From Bradyrhizobium rifense (GTDB taxonomy: Bacteria > Pseudomonadota > Alphaproteobacteria > Rhizobiales > Xanthobacteraceae), in the NCBI RefSeq assembly GCF_008123425.1, contig NZ_VSSS01000032.1:186001-250000 (forward strand): 64,000 nucleotides of DNA, in the 5' to 3' direction. Positions within the stretch are counted from its first letter, which is position 1, and each line of letters opens with the position of its first letter. The notes beneath the pieces are model-generated. The model was not told the DNA's origin. It saw only the letters and a program-made list of their open reading frames with translations, and ran no database searches. The translations under genes and the position numbers were made by a program. This document shows, piece by piece, positions 1 to 8,468 of the stretch.

Positions 1-152
1 CGGCGGTCGCCGATCAGCTTCCAGCGTAAGGCCGTGAGAATGTCGAGCGAGAGACCCTGCAGGTTCTGCAATGGCGGAGACGTGAAAGCCGCGCCCGTAA
101 CGAGCGCAATCAGGATCGCCGCAACGATGTCCCGCCTGCCGATCCGCCGCAT
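1..152 (-). CDS. CHASE2-domain protein, N-terminal fragment cut by the window edge
   Basis: An ATG at 152 opens a minus-strand frame that stays open to the window edge (about 50 codons). It begins with basic residues and one hydrophobic segment (IVAAILIALVTGAAF), followed by a stretch ending LSLDILTALRWKL, typical of the start of extracellular CHASE2 sensor domains. CHASE2 proteins usually continue into an adenylate cyclase, kinase or phosphodiesterase domain, which is not visible here. The start lies 19 bp after the stop of the FecR-like gene, so the two are probably one operon. FecR-like proteins next to CHASE2 cyclases are a common pairing in proteobacteria (family knowledge). Confidence 0.6.
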   Translation of the reverse strand, partial: MRRIGRRDIVAAILIALVTGAAFTSPPLQNLQGLSLDILTALRWKLIGDR

Positions 153-171
153 CGTTGCTGTCGCAGGCCGT

Positions 172-840
172 CTATTCGAGCCGCAGCAGACGGCCGACGA
201 TCGGCGTCGGCGACGATGTCGCGCTGGCGTCGACCTGGAAGGCGTAGCGCTTGGCGCCGAGCTTCGCGAGATAGCTGCCGCCCGGCGTCAGCGACTTGCC
301 GGCTTTCGAGAGGTCATAGAATTTTCCGGCGACCATGATGTCGCTCTTGAGCGGAAGGCTGATCGTGGGCTCCTTGCCGTCGGTGCGTTCGATCACCAGC
401 GTGCTGCCGCTCTTGGCCTGAATCAGCGGGGCTGTGCCGTAGATCGTCGGCAGCTTGGCGGGGGCGCTGCCAGCATCGGCTCGCATGGTGCGGAACGTGG
501 TCGCCGCGCTCTGGCTTGCCTCGCGCTCGGAGAGTTGCGCAGCGTTGGCGTCGCAGGGCACCTTGACGCGCTGGACGTTGCCGAGCTGCACGGTGCTTTG
601 CTCGGCGCCGACCAGCACGACGCCTTCGGTGATGGTCTCGCGCAGGCAGGATTTCAGATAGCTGAGCGTGATGCCGGCCTTGGGGCCGAGCTTGATGATC
701 TTGCCAGGCGCCACATAGTCCATGAATTCGATGCCGTCGACCTTGCCCTGCACGTCCTCGACGATGGCGGCGGGCGTCTCGGCAATGGCGGGAGCCGCGA
801 GGCAAAATACGCCGGCGATGGCGCCGATCAGGCTTCTCAT
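172..840 (-). CDS. FecR-like secreted protein
   Basis: A 222-residue protein with a clear signal peptide (hydrophobic core followed by APAIAE near residue 21). The mature N-terminal half resembles a FecR domain: a short AIVEDVQGKV strand, a GKIIKLGPKAGITLSY segment and several short beta strands, with two cysteines (in SCLRE and VPCDA) that could pair. It is probably periplasmic. It is immediately upstream of the CHASE2-domain gene, and such proteins may act as ligand-binding or cell-wall-associated partners of the sensor (inference). The family is inferred from pattern only. Confidence 0.65.
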   Translation of the reverse strand: MRSLIGAIAGVFCLAAPAIAETPAAIVEDVQGKVDGIEFMDYVAPGKIIKLGPKAGITLSYLKSCLRETITEGVVLVGAEQSTVQLGNVQRVKVPCDANAAQLSEREASQSAATTFRTMRADAGSAPAKLPTIYGTAPLIQAKSGSTLVIERTDGKEPTISLPLKSDIMVAGKFYDLSKAGKSLTPGGSYLAKLGAKRYAFQVDASATSSPTPIVGRLLRLE

Positions 841-1023
841 GACTTTTTCATCCAGTTCGAACGATACCCGACTGATCCACGTCCCGGCGGGAGCCTAGCA
901 GCGGATGCCCCAGGCAAGTGTGATCAGAATCACTCTTGGTATTGGTGCACCCTGGCAGGAACAGGTTCAAACCCGTGATGGCAGAAAACGGCGCCGCGGC
1001 AAACCGTGACTGTCGACGCAATG

Positions 1024-1884
1024 TCAGACCGCGGCGGCTTCGTCCGTGCGGTCCAGGTCCGGACGGCTCCCGGTCGCTCCTAATATAAAGGGTGCGGGGG
1101 TGGCCCCGGATTTCGGCAACGGCGTCGCAACTGGCCCGGCGGCGATCCCCACCACCTCATCCCAGCGCGACAGAAAGGCCTCGACGCAGGCCGGGTCGAA
1201 CTGCCGTCCCTGGTTCTCGACCAGATAGTCACGCGCCACGTCCAGCGGCATCGGCTCTTTATATGGGCGCCGCGTCGTCAGGGCGTCGAATACGTCGGCG
1301 ACCGCGACCACGCGTGCGGCGACCGGGATCTCGTCTGCCTTGAGGCCGTTCGGATAGCCGGCGCCATCCCATCGCTCATGATGGCCTGCGGCAATTTGCG
1401 CACCGAGCTGGATCAGCTCGCAGCTGGAGTCGGCCAAAATCTTCTCGCCGATCGTGGCATGGGTGCGGATCACCGCCATCTCGTCGTCGGTCAGCCGGCC
1501 GGGCTTGAGCAGGATGTTGTCGGGAATGGCGACCTTGCCGACGTCGTGCAGCGGGGCGGCGAGATAGATGTCGCGGCAGAGCCGGGCGGGGAGGCCGAGC
1601 TGCTCGGCGATGATCCGGCTGTAGCGGGCGACCCGCAGCGTGTGCTTGCCGGTATCGTTGTCGCGGTATTCGACCGCGAGCGCGAGCCGCAGGATGATCT
1701 CCTCCTCGCGCTCACCGAGCTTGCGCGTTGCGGCAGCGACCTCGCTGGCCAGATGCGCAGCGCGATCGTTGAGCTTGCGTACGGCTGCACCAAGCTGAAT
1801 CAAATTCCGCAGCCGCACCGTCATCTCGACGCTCTGCGGTGCCTTGGGCAGGAAATCGGTTGCACCCGCCTGCAGCGCTTCCAT
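1024..1884 (-). pseudogene. HD-GYP phosphodiesterase response regulator, receiver domain lost
   Basis: The 286 readable residues contain a complete HD-GYP domain: HDVGK for the metal-binding HD pair and HHERWDGAGYP for the HxxRxDGxGYP signature, which hydrolyses cyclic-di-GMP. The first 25 residues (EALQAGATDFLPK and what follows) are the last strand and helix of a CheY-like receiver, so about 100 residues of the receiver, including the phosphorylated Asp, are missing. Upstream, the frame reaches a stop (TAA) near 1945 and no receiver sequence appears in any other frame, so a simple frameshift does not explain it. The coding similarity stops where the truncated plus-strand gene begins. The fragment has no good ribosome site and is probably dead, although an HD-GYP-only protein cannot be excluded. 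Confidence 0.7.
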
Positions 1885-1935
1885 CTTGATGTCGTCGGTC
1901 TGCGGCCCGTGCTCGACGGCATCGAGCGCTCCGCC

Positions 1936-2364
1936 AACGAATTAAAGGAGTTCCGCGTCCAGGGCGATCCCACGCAGCTCGCCGATCTGGAGCCGCAGAT
2001 CCTCCAGGCGCTGCGCGAGGTCGAAGCCGGCAACGAACGGCTCGGCACGCTGATGAGACGGCTCGTCGATGAAGGCGCCGAGTTCGAAGGCCTGATGAAT
2101 TCCGCGCAGGGCCTGATGAGCTCGCTCGGTGAGAGCTCTGCGACGCTGCCCACCGTCGCTGCGCGCCTGGAGACGGCAAGCGCCGGCACGCATCGGTCGC
2201 AGCCGCAGGACGCGGCGCTGCTCGACGATCTCTTCGCGCGCTACACGATGGAGCGCGAGCGCGACGTCCACCGGGAATTTTTGCAAGCCCTCGGGCTGTC
2301 GAGCGCCGCCGCCCGCCGGGTCGCGGCGGTCGAGCCTGCGGATGACGGCATCGAGTTGTTTTGA
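1936..2364 (+). pseudogene. C-terminal fragment of a helical, chemotaxis-associated-like protein
   Basis: From about 1936 the plus strand reads a convincing protein tail: helix-rich, with ADLEPQILQALREVEAG, then RLGTLMRRLVDEGAEFEGLM, and a terminal LFARYTMERERDVH motif. I recall this kind of ending in long coiled-coil proteins found next to response regulators in Bradyrhizobium (recollection, not verified). No start codon or ribosome site serves this frame: upstream of 1936 the same frame is only antisense of the HD-GYP gene. The 5' part is therefore missing, and the break coincides with the missing 5' part of the divergent HD-GYP gene. Confidence 0.5.
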
Positions 2365-2513
2365 GTTGCGGCCGGCGTCGCGCATGTGGCACCGGCAATT
2401 TGACGAATTGGTTTTGCGAGGTGTTAACCGTGGTGGAATACCCGCCATATCAGTCATTGTCGCGCCCCAGAGTTCGTCGCAAATACGTTTGAATATTACG
2501 ACGGATGTTTTTC

Positions 2514-2960
2514 ATGCTGAGAGACGGCAAATACGCTGCCTGGTTCAGGACCCCGCGCGGCCAGGGCACAGGCCTTGTCGAATTGGTCGAGGGGCGGATC
2601 TCGGGCCGCGACAGCTTCTTCACTTATGGCGGCTCCTATCAGGTCGATCAGCAACGCTTCACGGCTGTCCTGACCGTGAAGCGCCATGCCGAGGGCAATC
2701 CCAGCGTGTTTGGTCCTGATGAGGTCGAGGTCAATTTGACCGGCCTGTGCAGCGGCGCGATGGCGACATGCTCGGGCATGGCGCGAGAGGCGCCCGAGGT
2801 CGGGTTCGAATGCACGCTGATCTACAGCCAGGAAGAAGCGCTGCCAGCCGACGCCAAATGCGCGGTCCTCAAGCTCAATCCCGACAAGCTGCCCAAGGGG
2901 CTCGACAGCCGGTCGCGGTCACGGCCGCCGTTTACGCCCTCCAGGCCCCCCGCGTCCTGA
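2514..2960 (+). CDS. GrlR-family regulatory protein
   Basis: A 148-residue protein resembling the GrlR family, known as a negative regulator of type III secretion in LEE-bearing enterobacteria and widespread elsewhere with unknown roles. Matching features: the opening MLRDGKYAAWF, the GLVELVEGRISGRDSFFTYGGSY block, the VKRHAEGNPSVFG segment and the LTGLCSG strand, in that order, as in the family's small beta barrel. The C-terminal 25 residues are basic and proline-rich and look disordered. The ATG at 2514 has GGA 8 bp upstream; an in-frame ATG at 2505 is the alternative. No type III secretion genes are in the window. Confidence 0.6.
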   Translation: MLRDGKYAAWFRTPRGQGTGLVELVEGRISGRDSFFTYGGSYQVDQQRFTAVLTVKRHAEGNPSVFGPDEVEVNLTGLCSGAMATCSGMAREAPEVGFECTLIYSQEEALPADAKCAVLKLNPDKLPKGLDSRSRSRPPFTPSRPPAS

Positions 2961-3087
2961 TGTGTGCCTTGCGCCTTAGCTTTGCGTTGACGCTGTTAGC
3001 GCGAAAGCGCCTGAGGACCGCGCCGCGGCAAGAGTGCTTTTAGAAGTGAAATCTAGGTTGAGGCCATAACAAAAGGCGGACAGGGAT

Positions 3088-3372
3088 ATGCCTCAGATCT
3101 GGATGACTTATGACGAACTCGCGACGCTTAGCGGCTGCACAGCCGCTGAAGCCAGGGTGCTGGCGCTGCATCTGTCGCTCGATCGCCGCAAGAGCCGCGA
3201 TGGAAACACCCGCGTCAAGCTGGACTTTGGCTTGATGACCCGGTTCTTCGAGACCATTCGCGAGGGCGAATTCGGCCTCGATGATGCGGTCACGGCGCTG
3301 CGCGAAACCCACCGGCAGATGTCCGGCGGCTTCGACTCCGATCAGGACAGCTTCAGGCGCGGCGTGGCGTAA
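3088..3372 (+). CDS. small HTH-like hypothetical protein
   Basis: A 94-residue protein with a purine-rich CAGGGAT just before the ATG. Residues 7-45 (TYDELATLSGCTAAEARVLA, then a basic RRKSRDGNTRVKL wing) have the spacing of a helix-turn-helix followed by a short wing, as in many small alphaproteobacterial DNA-binding-like proteins. The C-terminal part is acidic and helical. It stands alone between a GrlR-like gene and a CHRD gene. Function unknown; DNA binding is a suggestion from pattern only. Confidence 0.6.
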   Translation: MPQIWMTYDELATLSGCTAAEARVLALHLSLDRRKSRDGNTRVKLDFGLMTRFFETIREGEFGLDDAVTALRETHRQMSGGFDSDQDSFRRGVA

Positions 3373-3501
3373 GTCCGTCGCTCCGGCAGCAGTCGGCTCC
3401 GTTCGAATCAGGCATAGTCTCCCAGCCGGAATTTGGCGCGACCTCCGGGGTTTCACACCGGAACAGGTCGAAGCCAACGGGATCCAGGCTGGGAGGTTGC
3501 C

Positions 3502-3930
3502 ATGATGAGAGCTGTGTGCCTTGCGGGTGCGTTGGTTTTTGCGCTCCCGCCTCTTCTCGTGACGGCCGCCAGCGCCGAAGTGGTCAAACTGCGGGCCGAA
3601 CTCAAAGGTAGCAACGAGGTGCCGCCCAACACGAGTTCCGGCTCCGGCAAGGCCGAGGCGGCTTTCGACACCGATACCAAGGTCCTGACCTATACGGTCA
3701 CCTACGCGGATCTGACCGGTCCCGCGCTCGGCGCGCATTTCCACGGACCGAGCGAATCCGGCAAGAATGCCGGCATCGCGCTGCCGTTCAAGTCGACGCA
3801 AAGCCCGATCCAGGGCACCGCGACCCTCACCGAGACGCAGGCTGCCGATCTCCTGGCCGGCAAATGGTATGCGAACATCCATACCGCGGCCAATCCAGGC
3901 GGTGAGCTGCGCGGGCAGATGGCAAAATAA
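3502..3930 (+). CDS. exported CHRD-domain protein
   Basis: A 142-residue protein with a signal peptide (hydrophobic stretch ending TAASA) and one CHRD domain filling the rest: KAEAAFDTDTKVLTYTVTY, LGAHFHGPSESGKNAGIALP, and the closing WYANIHTAANPGGELRGQ, the hallmark of this fold. CHRD domains occur in chordin and in many secreted bacterial proteins; their bacterial role is not established. The start at 3502 is chosen because GGGAGG lies 6 bp upstream and the signal peptide begins there; the frame is open further upstream. Confidence 0.85.
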   Translation: MMRAVCLAGALVFALPPLLVTAASAEVVKLRAELKGSNEVPPNTSSGSGKAEAAFDTDTKVLTYTVTYADLTGPALGAHFHGPSESGKNAGIALPFKSTQSPIQGTATLTETQAADLLAGKWYANIHTAANPGGELRGQMAK

Positions 3931-3984
3931 TCTGTCGGACCAAGCTGCACGTCGCGCTCGCGATGTGAGCTGACGCCGCTCGCG

Positions 3985-4350
3985 TCAGGACGGCGGTCTG
4001 GGCAGGAAAGCCAGAATGGTTTGGGCGAGGCTGACGCCGAAGATGCCGCCGGCCGCCTTTTGCAGCACGTCGAGGAACCGCGGATCGCGGTCGGGCACCA
4101 GCGTCTGCAGGATCTCGAGTCCAAGGGCGACGGCGATCACGAATGCACAAGCCAGCCTGAAGCGTCCCGGCAGCAGGAAGGACAGCAGGAAGCCCAGTAG
4201 GCAATAGGCGCTGAAGCGCTCGATGACGACGACCCAATAGGCCTCTGCATGGCCCATCAGCACCGGCCTGCCCGCAAGCGTAGCCAGCGTGGCATAGACG
4301 ATCAGCGCAAGGCAGATGGCCGCAGCTGCAATGAGATGATTTCGGCGCAT
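3985..4350 (-). CDS. VanZ-like membrane protein
   Basis: A 121-residue protein with about four hydrophobic segments. The order of an N-terminal segment, a conserved ERFSAYCLLGFLLSFLLPG segment, then a helix followed by EILQTLVPDRDPRFLDVLQKAAGG matches VanZ-like proteins (E-x-x-Q and a D-x-x-x-N/K-x-x-G pattern before the last helix). Members are small inner-membrane proteins; VanZ itself gives low-level teicoplanin resistance, but most homologues have no known role. It converges with the CHRD gene. Confidence 0.75.
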   Translation of the reverse strand: MRRNHLIAAAAICLALIVYATLATLAGRPVLMGHAEAYWVVVIERFSAYCLLGFLLSFLLPGRFRLACAFVIAVALGLEILQTLVPDRDPRFLDVLQKAAGGIFGVSLAQTILAFLPRPPS

Positions 4351-4504
4351 TGCAGCATCATAGCCGGTCGACCGGCGTGCCGCTCTCGAAAGCGGAAAAT
4401 ATCGTTAAGGGGCGTATGTCGTCGATTGTGTGTTCATGACGGGTGGTTCGCACCGGGACATGTTCGGGCTGGCAACTGTTCGAATTCGGGCCAGCCGGGC
4501 AGGG

Positions 4505-6097
4505 TTACGCCACCAGTGCGCTGTCGCGGGCCGGAGCCGCGGCTGCGCTCGCCGCACGCCGCGACACCATCAATTCGCTGAATTTCGCGAAGGGCAGGGG
4601 CGCGGCGACGAGATAGCCCTGGCCCTCCTCGACGCCGCACGAGATCAGCGCGCGAACCTGCTCCTCGGTTTCGACGCCTTCTGCAACCACGGTCATGTGG
4701 AAGTCCCTGGCGAGCGCCACCAGCATCTCCACGATCGTCGTGGTCGAGGCGTCCACCGTGATGGTGTCGACGAAGAACTTGTCGATCTTGATCGTGTTGG
4801 CGCCGAGCCCCTTCAGCCGCGACAGCCCGCTATGGCCGACACCGACGTCGTCGATGGCCACGCGAAAGCCGTAGTCGCGCAACTCACCCACCACGGCCGC
4901 GGCGCGCGCCAGATCGTCGAGCTCGTCGCGCTCGGTCACCTCGAGCACGATCTGCCGCGCGGACACGCGTGCCGCAGCGACGGTGCTGCGGAGCGTTTCG
5001 ACGAACCCTGCGCCGAGCATGTGCTTGGGCACGACATTGAACGAGAGCTTGAAATCCTTGTCGGCCTTGAGATGCGGCTGGAGGTCGGCCAGCGCGCGGC
5101 CGAGCAGCTGCCAGGTCATGGCCTCGATCCGTCCGCTGGATTCCGCAAGCGGAATGAAGTTCATCGGCGGCACCACCGTGCCGTCTTCGCGCAGCCAGCG
5201 CGCCAGGATCTCGCAGCCCCTGATCTCGCCGGTGTGAAGATCGAAGATCGGCTGGAAGTAAGGCTTGAATTCACCCCGCGCCAGCGCACGATCGAGATCG
5301 GCGACCGGTCCCTCCATCCGCCGCGTTCGCGACAGCAGAACGCCGAACAGCGCGCCGAGCGCAAGCGCGACCGCCATCGCCGGCCAGTAGACGTCGCTGT
5401 TCCATGTCGACAGCACGGATCTGTCGATGCGAATGACCGCGCGCAACGGATAGCGCGCTGAGCTTTTCTCAAAATCAATCGGATGCGCCAGCGTCTTGTC
5501 GGCGTCGAGCGCGAACTCGCCGAGCTGTGCGCCGTTCTTGAGTGCAAGCAGCACCTCGCCATGGGCGCGCAGCTCGGCCGGCATGATGTCGAACAGGCTG
5601 GAGTTGATGCCGAGAATGGCGACCAGTGCCTTGTCGTCGCCGATGTCCCTGAGCACGCCGAGCGCGTCGCCGCCGAACTGCTCGACACGAAACAGCATCA
5701 GCTTCGAATCGCGCGACGCAAGCATGTCGGCCCGATCGACCCAGCCCTTGTCGAATTCGAGCGTCTCCGAATAGGCCGAGCAGATCACCGAGCCGTCGGA
5801 ATTGACGAGACGGACATCCTTCACGGCGGAGCGTTGGTAGACGTGGAGGCGGATCGCCTGGAGCGAGGCGGGGGCGCATGTGGCGAGCCCGCGGCTGGCC
5901 AGCTCGTCAAGGCTTGCGGTCGCGAAGTCGACGGCGAATTCGGACCGGCGCAGCACGACTTCGGTCAGCTCGTCGAGCTGGCGCGTCTGCTGATCCCGAA
6001 TGAACCGCGTCGCCGCGATGTGACCGGCAAGGGCGAACGCAGCCATGCCCGCAAGCACGAGCACCACCAGTGAGAGTTTCGGCCGTGCTGCTTTCAT
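4505..6097 (-). CDS. membrane EAL-domain c-di-GMP phosphodiesterase with periplasmic CSS-type sensor
   Basis: 530 residues. A first membrane helix (residues 8-27), a periplasmic region of about 200 residues with cysteines in ATCAPAS and VICSAYSE, a second membrane helix (about 240-260) and a C-terminal EAL domain. The periplasmic Cys/CS pattern resembles the CSS-motif redox-sensing domain of enteric EAL proteins. The EAL domain keeps the catalytic series: Glu in CEILARW (EIL instead of EAL), Asn in SFNVV, Glu in LEVTER, the Asp pair in AIDDVGVGHSG (DDVG, consensus DDFG), Lys in IKIDKFF and Glu in EGVETEEQ. It should therefore be able to hydrolyse cyclic-di-GMP. No GGDEF domain is present. Confidence 0.85.
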   Translation of the reverse strand: MKAARPKLSLVVLVLAGMAAFALAGHIAATRFIRDQQTRQLDELTEVVLRRSEFAVDFATASLDELASRGLATCAPASLQAIRLHVYQRSAVKDVRLVNSDGSVICSAYSETLEFDKGWVDRADMLASRDSKLMLFRVEQFGGDALGVLRDIGDDKALVAILGINSSLFDIMPAELRAHGEVLLALKNGAQLGEFALDADKTLAHPIDFEKSSARYPLRAVIRIDRSVLSTWNSDVYWPAMAVALALGALFGVLLSRTRRMEGPVADLDRALARGEFKPYFQPIFDLHTGEIRGCEILARWLREDGTVVPPMNFIPLAESSGRIEAMTWQLLGRALADLQPHLKADKDFKLSFNVVPKHMLGAGFVETLRSTVAAARVSARQIVLEVTERDELDDLARAAAVVGELRDYGFRVAIDDVGVGHSGLSRLKGLGANTIKIDKFFVDTITVDASTTTIVEMLVALARDFHMTVVAEGVETEEQVRALISCGVEEGQGYLVAAPLPFAKFSELMVSRRAASAAAAPARDSALVA

Positions 6098-6202
6098 CCG
6101 GCCCGCAAAGGTTAAGAGAATGTGACGAGAACTCTAACCTCGGAGGCGCTAAGATAGGGTTTAAGGCGACCGCATGCGGCTGCGTGAACCTCAGTTCACG
6201 GA

Positions 6203-6445
6203 TCAACCGACGGGGCAGCTCCCGAAGGTCTCCCGCCGCGATGGATGGTGTCGGCGGCGTAAGGCGTGGCGGCGCAAATGCGATTTCACACTGACGGGAC
6301 TGAGATGGCGAGCGCCGGTACCAGTTTCCCAGCTTTCCGGCCTAGTCACCCACAATCGCCACGCCACGAACAAGATATTAACGGCGAACCAAATCGACAT
6401 CGCAATTAGGAAAGAGTTTGCCGTGATGGGCTCCGCCTCCCGCAT
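6203..6445 (-). CDS. possible small membrane protein
   Basis: A weak candidate of 80 residues inside the otherwise empty stretch 6098-6612. The ATG at 6445 is followed by one convincing membrane segment (FLIAMSIWFAVNILFVAWRLWV), then a basic tail. AAAGGA directly abuts the ATG, which is too close for a normal ribosome site. Nothing else in 6098-6612 looks coding on either strand. It may be chance. Confidence 0.25.
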   Translation of the reverse strand: MREAEPITANSFLIAMSIWFAVNILFVAWRLWVTRPESWETGTGARHLSPVSVKSHLRRHALRRRHHPSRRETFGSCPVG

Positions 6446-6612
6446 TCCTTTAGGGCACAATGCTGAGGCGGCCCGAGAGTTCCCCTCGTCGAGGATTGGG
6501 CAAGCGATCGGCGCCGCCCAAATTCTCGTCATCCGCGGTTCTCGCCCGTCGGGGCAAGCGCGACGACGATCGTCTCACTGCAAGACGATGGTGCCGGCGG
6601 GGCGCGCGCTGT

Positions 6613-6864
6613 TCAACGCCGATTGTAGGACCAGCCCTTGTCGACGTTGGTCGGCCAGCGCGCCGCGAAGTAGGGATTCTTGAGGCAGTTATGCGCGGGA
6701 TCATAGATCCGGTCCGCACATTCGTGGAAATTCAGGAATCGGCAATCGAAACCAAACGCACACCAGGGGGCCCCATTCGGGAATCCGAACCCCACGGGAA
6801 CTTGCGCCGACGCCACGGAAGGCAGACCCAGGAGCAACGCTACGACGAGTGCGCGGGACAACAT
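6613..6864 (-). CDS. small exported protein, DUF3551-like
   Basis: 83 residues with a signal peptide (MLSRALVVALLLGLPSVASA) and a short cysteine-bearing mature part: PWCAFGFDCRF, then HECADR, then HNCLKNPYFA. The order of cysteines and the final NPYF resemble the short DUF3551 proteins that are abundant in Bradyrhizobium (family inferred from pattern). GGAGG lies 7 bp upstream of the ATG at 6864, which decides the start over an upstream in-frame codon at 6960. Function unknown; probably periplasmic with disulfides. Confidence 0.65.
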   Translation of the reverse strand: MLSRALVVALLLGLPSVASAQVPVGFGFPNGAPWCAFGFDCRFLNFHECADRIYDPAHNCLKNPYFAARWPTNVDKGWSYNRR

Positions 6865-7083
6865 GGTGCAATCCTCCAACAAATTATCGATCGGGTACCG
6901 AGGCCGTCGAGCAATTGCCTCGGCGACAAACAGCCGACTTTCAGTTGGAGAGCCTAACATCCGCGCGCGGACAGATCGAGAGCGCTGCGGCGTCCGGAAT
7001 GCGTCGTTTTGCGACTTGCATCCGGCTGCTGCCGACGGCAGTGGCCCGCATCCACGAATTGTCGCTCGCGCGGCGTGCGCCCG

Positions 7084-7257
7084 CTAGCTCTTCTTGGCGG
7101 CCTTTGACTTGAGCGCCAGGCCGAGACGCAAGGCCATGCGCTTGATCGCGTCGGGTGATCGCCCGAGCTGCTTTGCGGCCTCCTCCAACGACGTCGAAGA
7201 TTTGGCCAGCTCCATGAGCCGGCGGTCTTCCTTGAACGACCAGGGCTTCCGCGCCAT
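7084..7257 (-). CDS. 57-residue Myb/SANT-like HTH protein
   Basis: A short protein MARKPWSFKEDRRLMELAKS followed by SLEEAAKQLGRSPDAIKRMA and a Lys/Ala tail. The W-S-x-x-E-D-x-x-L start and the helix pattern are those of a single Myb/SANT or GcrA-type helix-turn-helix. AGAGGA lies about 10 bp upstream of the ATG at 7257. A longer in-frame reading to 7401 lacks coding character. Probably a small DNA-binding protein; target unknown. Confidence 0.6.
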   Translation of the reverse strand: MARKPWSFKEDRRLMELAKSSTSLEEAAKQLGRSPDAIKRMALRLGLALKSKAAKKS

Positions 7258-7814
7258 AACCGAAATGATCCTCTTGCATCGACACAACGACAAAGCCGCC
7301 AAGCGGACCCATGTCGCTCGACGGCTTTGCTTGGGTGGGGCCGGGCTCTTGGGGAAGCCCGGTGCGGAGATGGATATGCGATTGGCGAGACTTCGCAACA
7401 AACAACGGGGATTAAGCTAACCCCTCAACCTTACCGCGAGGAAATCGGCGCCTGGCGCTCCGTACAACTCCGGGGTTTTCCTTGTCTCGCGCCGATCAGC
7501 GACGGTCGCGGCCATCCGGCCTGACGCCCCGCGACCACGTCCGATTGCCGCCGAACCGGTCTCCGCTCTCCCCGCAAGACCGCTTGCGAGATTTTCACAT
7601 GCGGTCGGACGATCTCGCGTGAAAGTTGCAAACTCTGATTCGTTGAAATTCCTCCAGGCGCGCCATCGGAAAAATTGTTCCGTCACCCGATGCTGCGCGC
7701 CGCATCGATTCAAAATTCGTTGAAGATCGATGTCGTGCAGGAGTCCGCGCGCGTATCAGCCGTTTCTCGTCTGCATCCGTCACGAGATCGTCGAATTCGT
7801 TCGGCTATGATCGT
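7258..7814. other. no supported gene
   Basis: About 560 bp between the small HTH gene and a short membrane-protein frame. Open frames exist on both strands but none has a ribosome site, domain pattern or hydrophobic segment that would support it. Base composition is slightly less GC-rich than the neighbours. I see no tRNA, repeat array or strong hairpin. Confidence 0.5.
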
Positions 7815-8000
7815 GTGAGCGATACGAATAACAAGAAGATCGAGATGATTCAAAAAACGCTATCTGCAAAGCCTCTGGCGAAGATGAGAGAACGGGCATT
7901 CGAAGGTGCGTTTCTCGGCATTGCGCTGATCGCAATGGCGGGATGGGCCTATTTCATCATTCTGCTGTCGGTGAAATTCTTCTTCTGGCTGTTTGGTTGA
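7815..8000 (+). CDS. 61-residue single-pass membrane protein, hypothetical
   Basis: GTG start at 7815 (alternatives: Met11 or Met24). The first 30 residues are charged and polar; the C-terminal half is a single long hydrophobic stretch (AFLGIALIAMAGWAYFIILL and following aromatic residues) ending SVKFFFWLFG. The pattern is that of a tail-anchored small inner-membrane protein. No recognised family and no good ribosome site; it could be chance. Confidence 0.45.
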   Translation: MSDTNNKKIEMIQKTLSAKPLAKMRERAFEGAFLGIALIAMAGWAYFIILLSVKFFFWLFG

Positions 8001-8159
8001 TGCGAACGGCCAGGAAGCAAGCACGCTGCTGCCCAAAAATTCCCGCCTGTGACGACAAAATCAGCGACCGCGATCACGATCTCGACACAACTCGAAGATG
8101 AGAATGTTCGCTCGCCGAATGGAGGCGACGGATACGCGGCCAAAGTGAGAGACGTTCGG

Positions 8160-8312
8160 ATGAGCTGGGTTTCGATTCTGATTTCGACCTTCGTTGGCTT
8201 CTGCATCGGCTATGCGATGCGCGCGCGGCGGGCGCACAGGGAACAACGACCGATCCACGCTGCCTGGGAGCGCCAGCACGTGTCCTTTGCCAGGGCGCGT
8301 CGTGCGTTCTGA
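8160..8312 (+). CDS. 50-residue membrane-anchored hypothetical protein
   Basis: The ATG at 8160 has GTGAGAG about 11 bp upstream and opens MSWVSILISTFVGFCIGYAM, one membrane helix, followed by a very basic, His/Arg-rich cytoplasmic tail. A GTG at 8049 would give 87 residues. It follows the preceding short membrane protein on the same strand. No recognised family. Confidence 0.4.
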   Translation: MSWVSILISTFVGFCIGYAMRARRAHREQRPIHAAWERQHVSFARARRAF

Positions 8313-8468
8313 GTGGATTCAGCCGAAACCACATCCCGCGAAGGTAACCATGCGAGGCAGGTTAGGCCGTGCCCGATATCGTTCCCCTCGCATGCCCTCA
8401 TTAAGTTGCGCACGGTTCTTGCAGGCCTGTTGGTCTGAACGGCCCGTGGATCGCGAAAAAGGTGCGCC

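Noticed and set aside
34..978. Long plus-strand open frame of 314 codons
   Set aside because: It is antisense of the FecR-like gene; the minus-strand product has a signal peptide and domain-like pattern, the plus one is Arg/Ala-rich without motifs.
950..1000. GGTTCAAACCC resembling a tRNA T-arm
   Set aside because: No matching acceptor, D or anticodon arms at the right distances; no tRNA was recognised elsewhere in the window.
1378..1935. Upstream part of the plus-strand frame ending at 2364
   Set aside because: It is the complement of the HD-GYP coding region; protein-like sequence begins only near 1936.
1885..2400. Frameshift as the reason for the missing HD-GYP receiver
   Set aside because: None of the three minus-strand frames upstream shows receiver sequence, so the segment is absent and not merely out of frame.
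7417..7713. 98-codon minus-strand ORF in the empty stretch
   Set aside because: Arg/Ala/Thr-rich, no ribosome site, no hydrophobic or domain pattern.
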